From contig NZ_DLNQ01000005.1 of assembly GCF_002479495.1 (NCBI RefSeq), positions 257,095-321,094 of the forward strand: a stretch of DNA of 64,000 nucleotides, given 5' to 3'. The position numbers were made by a program, and so were the translations under genes. How positions within the stretch are numbered: the stretch's first letter is position 1; each line of letters opens with the position of its first letter. Under the pieces are notes generated by a model. That model ran no database searches. It was not told the DNA's origin and worked only from the letters and a program-made list of their open reading frames with translations. The stretch is from Brevundimonas sp. UBA7506 (lineage in GTDB: Bacteria; Pseudomonadota; Alphaproteobacteria; Caulobacterales; Caulobacteraceae). Below, piece after piece: positions 57,506-64,000 of this stretch.

Positions 57506-57595
57506 ATGTCGCGCTGGGTGAGGGATATGCTGTCGCTTGCGTCGTGCGGCGGCTTCGTCTGGATGATCTGGCAGGCGTCTTTCCTGGTGGCGTGA
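57506..57595 (+). CDS. sidA: SidA-like SOS-induced cell-division inhibitor peptide
   Basis: A 29-codon gene: M-S-R-W-V-R-D-M-L-S-L-A-S-C-G-G-F-V-W-M ... ending F-L-V-A. It has a basic N-terminus and a single hydrophobic helix, i.e. a membrane miniprotein. Caulobacter SidA is also a 29-residue inner-membrane SOS-induced protein that blocks FtsW/FtsN. The gene has an exact SOS box overlapping a promoter and GGGGAT seven bases ahead of the ATG. It lies between msrA and dnaE. Identity is inferred from size, topology and LexA box; sequence homology has not been tested. Confidence 0.7.
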   Translation: MSRWVRDMLSLASCGGFVWMIWQASFLVA

Positions 57596-57685
57596 TCGCC
57601 GCATCGACTCCCTGCATGATCACAGCCCGACCGCATGGCGGTCGGATATGAGAGGTCTCGTCGATCGGGATCAGCGGAGTTTGTG

Positions 57686-61140
<3,455 letters not shown>

Positions 61141-61141
<1 letters not shown>

Positions 61142-61554
61142 TGAGCGAGGGGCTGGTCATGAAGAATGCGCGCGGGACCTTTGAGGTCGTCATCACCCCG
61201 GTCCAGCCGGCGGAGGGCGCCGCCTCGGACGCGCCGGGACGCATGCTTCTGGCCAAGACCTTTCACGGCGACCTGACGGGAACCGCCGCTGGCGAGATGC
61301 TGGCGACCATGAGCCCCGAGCGGTCGGGCGCCTATGTCGCCATCGACCGGGTGCACGGCGCAATCGACGGGCGCGAGGGAGCCTTCACTCTGGTGCATCG
61401 CGGTCTGATGGATCGAGGCGCGCAGGAACTGCTGATCACCATCGTGCCGGGATCGGGGGCAGGGGAACTGACGGGGATCGCCGGGGTCTTTCACCTGACG
61501 ATCGTGGACGGCGTCCACAACTACGATCTGGAATACAGTCTGCCGACATCCTGA
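61141..61554 (+). CDS. DUF3224 domain protein
   Basis: 137 residues with the pattern of a small beta-barrel (lipocalin-like). ARGTFEVVITPVQPAEG, RMLLAKTFHGDLTGTAAGEML, SGAYVAIDRVHGAIDGREGAFTLVHRG and GELTGIAGVFHLTIVDGVHNYDLEYSLP match DUF3224. It overlaps the dnaE stop by one base. Function unknown. Confidence 0.85.
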
Positions 61555-61569
61555 GGGAGGAGAGCGAAC

Positions 61570-61920
61570 ATGGCCGTGCACAAGGGATCCTGCCACTGCG
61601 GCGCGGTGGCCTATGAGGTCGAGGTCGGGCTGGAGGGCCTGATCGAGTGCAACTGTTCGCACTGTTACCGAAAGGGCTTTGTCCTGGCCTTCGCGCCGCG
61701 AGCTGCATTCCGGCTGACAGCGGGGGAGGAGGCGACGACCTCCTACTTCTTCAACCACCACAAGATCGACCATCGCTTCTGCAGGACCTGCGGAGTTCAG
61801 CCCTTCGGTTACGGCGTGGCGCCCGACGGGTCCGAGGTGGCGGCGATCAATGTGCGGACCCTGACGGATGTGGAACCGTGGGGCTGGACCGCCAAGCGCG
61901 TGGATGGGCGCAGCTTCTGA
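61570..61920 (+). CDS. GFA-family zinc-binding protein
   Basis: 116-residue member of the glutathione-dependent formaldehyde-activating-like family. Metal-binding Cys: KGSCHCGAV (two), CNCSHC (three), and FCRTCGVQPFGY (two), spaced as in the Mss4-like fold. LTAGEEATTSYFFNHHKIDHRFCRTCG is typical. Often called a formaldehyde scavenger, but most members are uncharacterised. 15 bases downstream of DUF3224. Confidence 0.85.
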   Translation: MAVHKGSCHCGAVAYEVEVGLEGLIECNCSHCYRKGFVLAFAPRAAFRLTAGEEATTSYFFNHHKIDHRFCRTCGVQPFGYGVAPDGSEVAAINVRTLTDVEPWGWTAKRVDGRSF

Positions 61921-61929
61921 CTGATTGGC

Positions 61930-61958
61930 TTGCCTTTTCCGATCAATCCGCCTAGAGA
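61930..61958 (+). promoter_or_regulatory. Candidate promoter of rpsB
   Basis: TTGCCT (61930-61935), a 17-base spacer and TAGAGA (61953-61958). Transcription would start near 61965, leaving a ~120-base untranslated leader before rpsB. Confidence 0.45.
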
Positions 61959-62085
61959 GCGCGCGCACTTCGCACGTGGGCGTGGCGCGGTCCGGGGAGA
62001 CATCCCGGTCTGCACCGTTCCGAGGGACCGCCCGGTCCTTTTACTCGCTCACGCTAGGTTTGATCGGAAAAAGGATACAACGATC

Positions 62086-62931
62086 ATGGCTCTGCCTGAA
62101 TTCTCGATGCGTACGCTGCTGGAAGCTGGCGCTCACTTCGGCCACCAGACGCACCGCTGGAACCCGAAGATGGACCGCTACATCTTCGGCTCGCGCTCGA
62201 ACATCCACATCATCGACCTGTCGCAGACGATGCCGCTGCTGCACCAGGCCCTGGTCGCCGTTCGCGACGTCGCCGCCAAGGGCGGTCGCGTCCTGTTCGT
62301 CGGCACCAAGCGCCAGGCCGCCGGCCCGGTCGCCGAAGCCGCCACGCGCTGCGCCCAGTACTACATGAACAACCGCTGGCTCGGCGGCACGCTGACCAAC
62401 TGGCGCACCGTCTCGGGTTCGATCGCCCGCCTGCGCGAGCTGGAAACCGTCCTGGCCGCCGGCGGCGAAGGCCGCGTCAAGAAAGAGCTGCTGAACCTGC
62501 AGCGCGAGAAGGACAAGCTTGAGCTGTCGCTGGGTGGCATCAAGGACATGGGTTCGATTCCGGACATCATGTTCGTCATCGACACCAACAAAGAGTCGAT
62601 CGCGATCCAGGAAGCCCGCAAGCTGAACATCCCGATCATCGCCATCCTGGACACCAACTCGGATCCGGACGGCATCACCTACCCGGTCCCGGGCAACGAC
62701 GACGCCGCCCGCGCCATCCAGACCTACTGCGACCTGATCGCCGACGCCGTCCTGGACGGCCTGGCCGCCGGTGCTTCGGCCTCGGGCATCGATCTGGGCG
62801 CTTCGGAAGCTCCGGTCGAGCCGATGCTGCGTGAAGCCGCTGCTCCGGCCGCTGCTGAAGCCGCTCCGGCCGGCACGGAAGGCGCTGCAGAAGAACTGCT
62901 CGCGACGACTGAAGAAAAGGTCGAGGGCTAA
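62086..62931 (+). CDS. rpsB: Small ribosomal subunit protein S2
   Basis: 281-residue S2, needed for S1 binding and 30S assembly. [75 protein letters not shown] and [37 protein letters not shown] are conserved. The Ala/Glu-rich tail beyond ~235 ([13 protein letters not shown]) is common in Alphaproteobacteria. The ATG at 62086 follows a ~120-base leader; longer upstream frames have no homology. Confidence 0.97.
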   Translation: MALPEFSMRTLLEAGAHFGHQTHRWNPKMDRYIFGSRSNIHIIDLSQTMPLLHQALVAVRDVAAKGGRVLFVGTKRQAAGPVAEAATRCAQYYMNNRWLGGTLTNWRTVSGSIARLRELETVLAAGGEGRVKKELLNLQREKDKLELSLGGIKDMGSIPDIMFVIDTNKESIAIQEARKLNIPIIAILDTNSDPDGITYPVPGNDDAARAIQTYCDLIADAVLDGLAAGASASGIDLGASEAPVEPMLREAAAPAAAEAAPAGTEGAAEELLATTEEKVEG

Positions 62932-62978
62932 ACGTCCTCGGGGTCTGATCGGTGATTGGACCTACGCCAAACTGACAT

Positions 62979-63005
62979 GCGGCCGGGCTATTCAAGCCCG
63001 GCCGC
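62979..63005 (+). terminator. Hairpin between rpsB and tsf
   Basis: GCGGCCGGGCT, loop ATTCA, AGCCCGGCCGC is a perfect 11-bp stem midway between the two genes. TCATTTGAATTT follows, so it could attenuate transcription into tsf or be a processing site. Confidence 0.55.
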
Positions 63006-63030
63006 TCATTTGAATTTCCAGGAGAAGAAC

Positions 63031-63972
63031 ATGGCCGAGATCACTGCCGCCCTCGTGAAGGAGCTTCGCGAGCGTTCGGGCGTCGGCATGATGGACTGCA
63101 AGAAGGCGCTGGTTGAGAACAACGGCGACATCGACGCGGCCATCGACTGGCTGCGCGCCAAGGGCCTGTCCAAGGCCGCCAAGAAGGCCGACCGCGTCGC
63201 CGCTGAAGGCCTGGTCGCCGTCGCCGTCCGCGCCGAAGGCAAGGGCGAAGTCGCCGCCGCCATCGAGTTCAACGCGGAAACCGATTTCGTCGCCCGCAAC
63301 GACCTGTTCCAGAACGCCGCCAAGTCGTTCGCCCAACTGGGCCTGCACCACGACGGCGTCGACGCCATCCACGGCGCGACCCTGGAAAACGGCCGCACGG
63401 TTCAGGACGAAGTGACCCAGCTGATCGCCACCATCGGCGAGAACATGCAACTGCGCCGCGCCGCTCGTCTGGCCGTTGATGAAGGCGTGGTTTCGACCTA
63501 CGTCCACAACGCCGTCTCGCCGGGCGTCGGCCGCATCGGCGTGCTGGTGGCCCTGGAAGGCGAAGGCGACCAGGAAGCCCTGCGCGAACTGGGCCGCAAG
63601 ATCGCCATGCATGTCGCCGCCACGGCGCCGCTGTCGCTGAACACCGACGATCTGGACCCGGCCGCCATCGAGAAGGAACGTGCCGTTCTGATCGAAAAGG
63701 CCAAGGAAGAAGGTCGCCCCGACAACATGATCGAGAAGATCGTCGAGGGTCAGATCAACAAGTTCCAGAAGGACGTGGTGCTGTCGAAGCAGCCGTTCGT
63801 CATGGACCCCGACGTGACCATCGAACAACTGGTCGCCAACTCGGGCAAGGAACTGGGCTCTTCGAACCTGCGTCTGGCCGGCTTCGTCCGTCTGGCCCTG
63901 GGTGAAGGCGTCGAGAAGGTCGAGACCCCTGACTTCGCGGCCGAAGTGGCCTCGATGACCGGCGGCAACTAA
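63031..63972 (+). CDS. tsf: Translation elongation factor Ts
   Basis: 313-residue nucleotide exchange factor for EF-Tu. The N-terminal UBA-like part has [44 protein letters not shown]; the core contains [22 protein letters not shown] and IGVLVALEG and the [11 protein letters not shown] block follow. GGAGAAG lies six bases before the ATG at 63031. Usual partner of rpsB. The window ends 28 bases after its stop. Confidence 0.97.
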   Translation: MAEITAALVKELRERSGVGMMDCKKALVENNGDIDAAIDWLRAKGLSKAAKKADRVAAEGLVAVAVRAEGKGEVAAAIEFNAETDFVARNDLFQNAAKSFAQLGLHHDGVDAIHGATLENGRTVQDEVTQLIATIGENMQLRRAARLAVDEGVVSTYVHNAVSPGVGRIGVLVALEGEGDQEALRELGRKIAMHVAATAPLSLNTDDLDPAAIEKERAVLIEKAKEEGRPDNMIEKIVEGQINKFQKDVVLSKQPFVMDPDVTIEQLVANSGKELGSSNLRLAGFVRLALGEGVEKVETPDFAAEVASMTGGN

Positions 63973-64000
63973 CACCGAAGTTTCTTCCTGAAAGGGAAGA

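Noticed and set aside
63973..64000. Terminator after tsf
   Set aside because: TCTTCC-TGAAAG-GGAAGA could fold, but it is cut by the window end, so it cannot be judged.

Overview
This window is a high-GC, gene-dense stretch of a Caulobacterales chromosome, most likely Brevundimonas or a close relative of Caulobacter. The pointers are a MipZ division-site ATPase, a circularly permuted (two-piece) tmRNA gene beside an alphaproteobacterial SspB, a GAAC-N7-GAAC SOS box in front of a 29-residue SidA-like peptide, the alphaproteobacterial complex I operon order with extra small genes, and strong GCC/CTG/GTC codon bias. No rRNA, phage, insertion sequence, integrase or CRISPR array was seen; this is mostly core chromosome with compact, overlapping operons.

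Layout. 0.2-2.4 kb: valine-catabolism pair (acyl-CoA dehydrogenase, 3-hydroxyisobutyryl-CoA hydrolase). 2.4-5.5 kb: aromatic amino-acid block: class II DAHP synthase, a short prephenate dehydratase without an ACT domain, then an apparent attenuator (promoter, 33-codon Phe/Tyr-rich leader peptide, hairpin) and a chorismate mutase. 5.6-7.6 kb: SPOR lipoprotein, mipZ, membrane J-domain protein, ending in a 174-bp inverted repeat. 7.8-13.5 kb: parE, an LtrA-like membrane protein and uvrD. 13.7-21.7 kb: small envelope proteins, a drug/metabolite exporter, a glutathione transferase, fumC, a RusA-like nuclease and sspB. 21.8-22.2 kb: permuted tmRNA whose encoded tag reads ANDNFAGEVRLAA. 22.3-30.8 kb: sialidase-like protein, miaA, mrp, folA, aquaporin, and a thyA - TIR-like - MazG-like gene trio joined by 4-base stop/start overlaps. 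30.9-31.7 kb: tRNA-Pro(CGG), tRNA-Gln(TTG), tRNA-Asp(GTC). 31.8-33.4 kb: AbgT-type transporter. 33.6-48.9 kb: complete 14-subunit complex I operon nuoA-N with one small membrane protein and two related small lipoproteins embedded. 48.9-52.4 kb: birA, coaX, rnj and a DUF3088 gene continuing the same direction. 52.4-57.4 kb: an intergenic palindromic repeat, a tautomerase-like isomerase, DUF1467, proS, lolC/lolD and a lipoprotein MsrA. 57.4-61.9 kb: the SidA-like SOS peptide, dnaE, DUF3224 and a GFA-family protein. 62.1-64.0 kb: rpsB-tsf.

How the parts fit. The tmRNA and sspB form a protein-quality unit: tmRNA adds the tag and SspB delivers tagged proteins to ClpXP. The aromatic block looks controlled at the RNA level by Phe/Tyr supply, which may offset the missing allosteric domain of the dehydratase. 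thyA, a MazG-type pyrophosphohydrolase and folA (with the aquaporin between) form a thymidylate/folate neighbourhood into which a TIR-like protein, of a family known from anti-phage effectors, is translationally coupled. The most interesting items are the Phe/Tyr leader, the thyA-TIR-MazG cassette, and the SOS-box/SidA-like unit; the first and third were visible only below the usual ORF-length cut-off.
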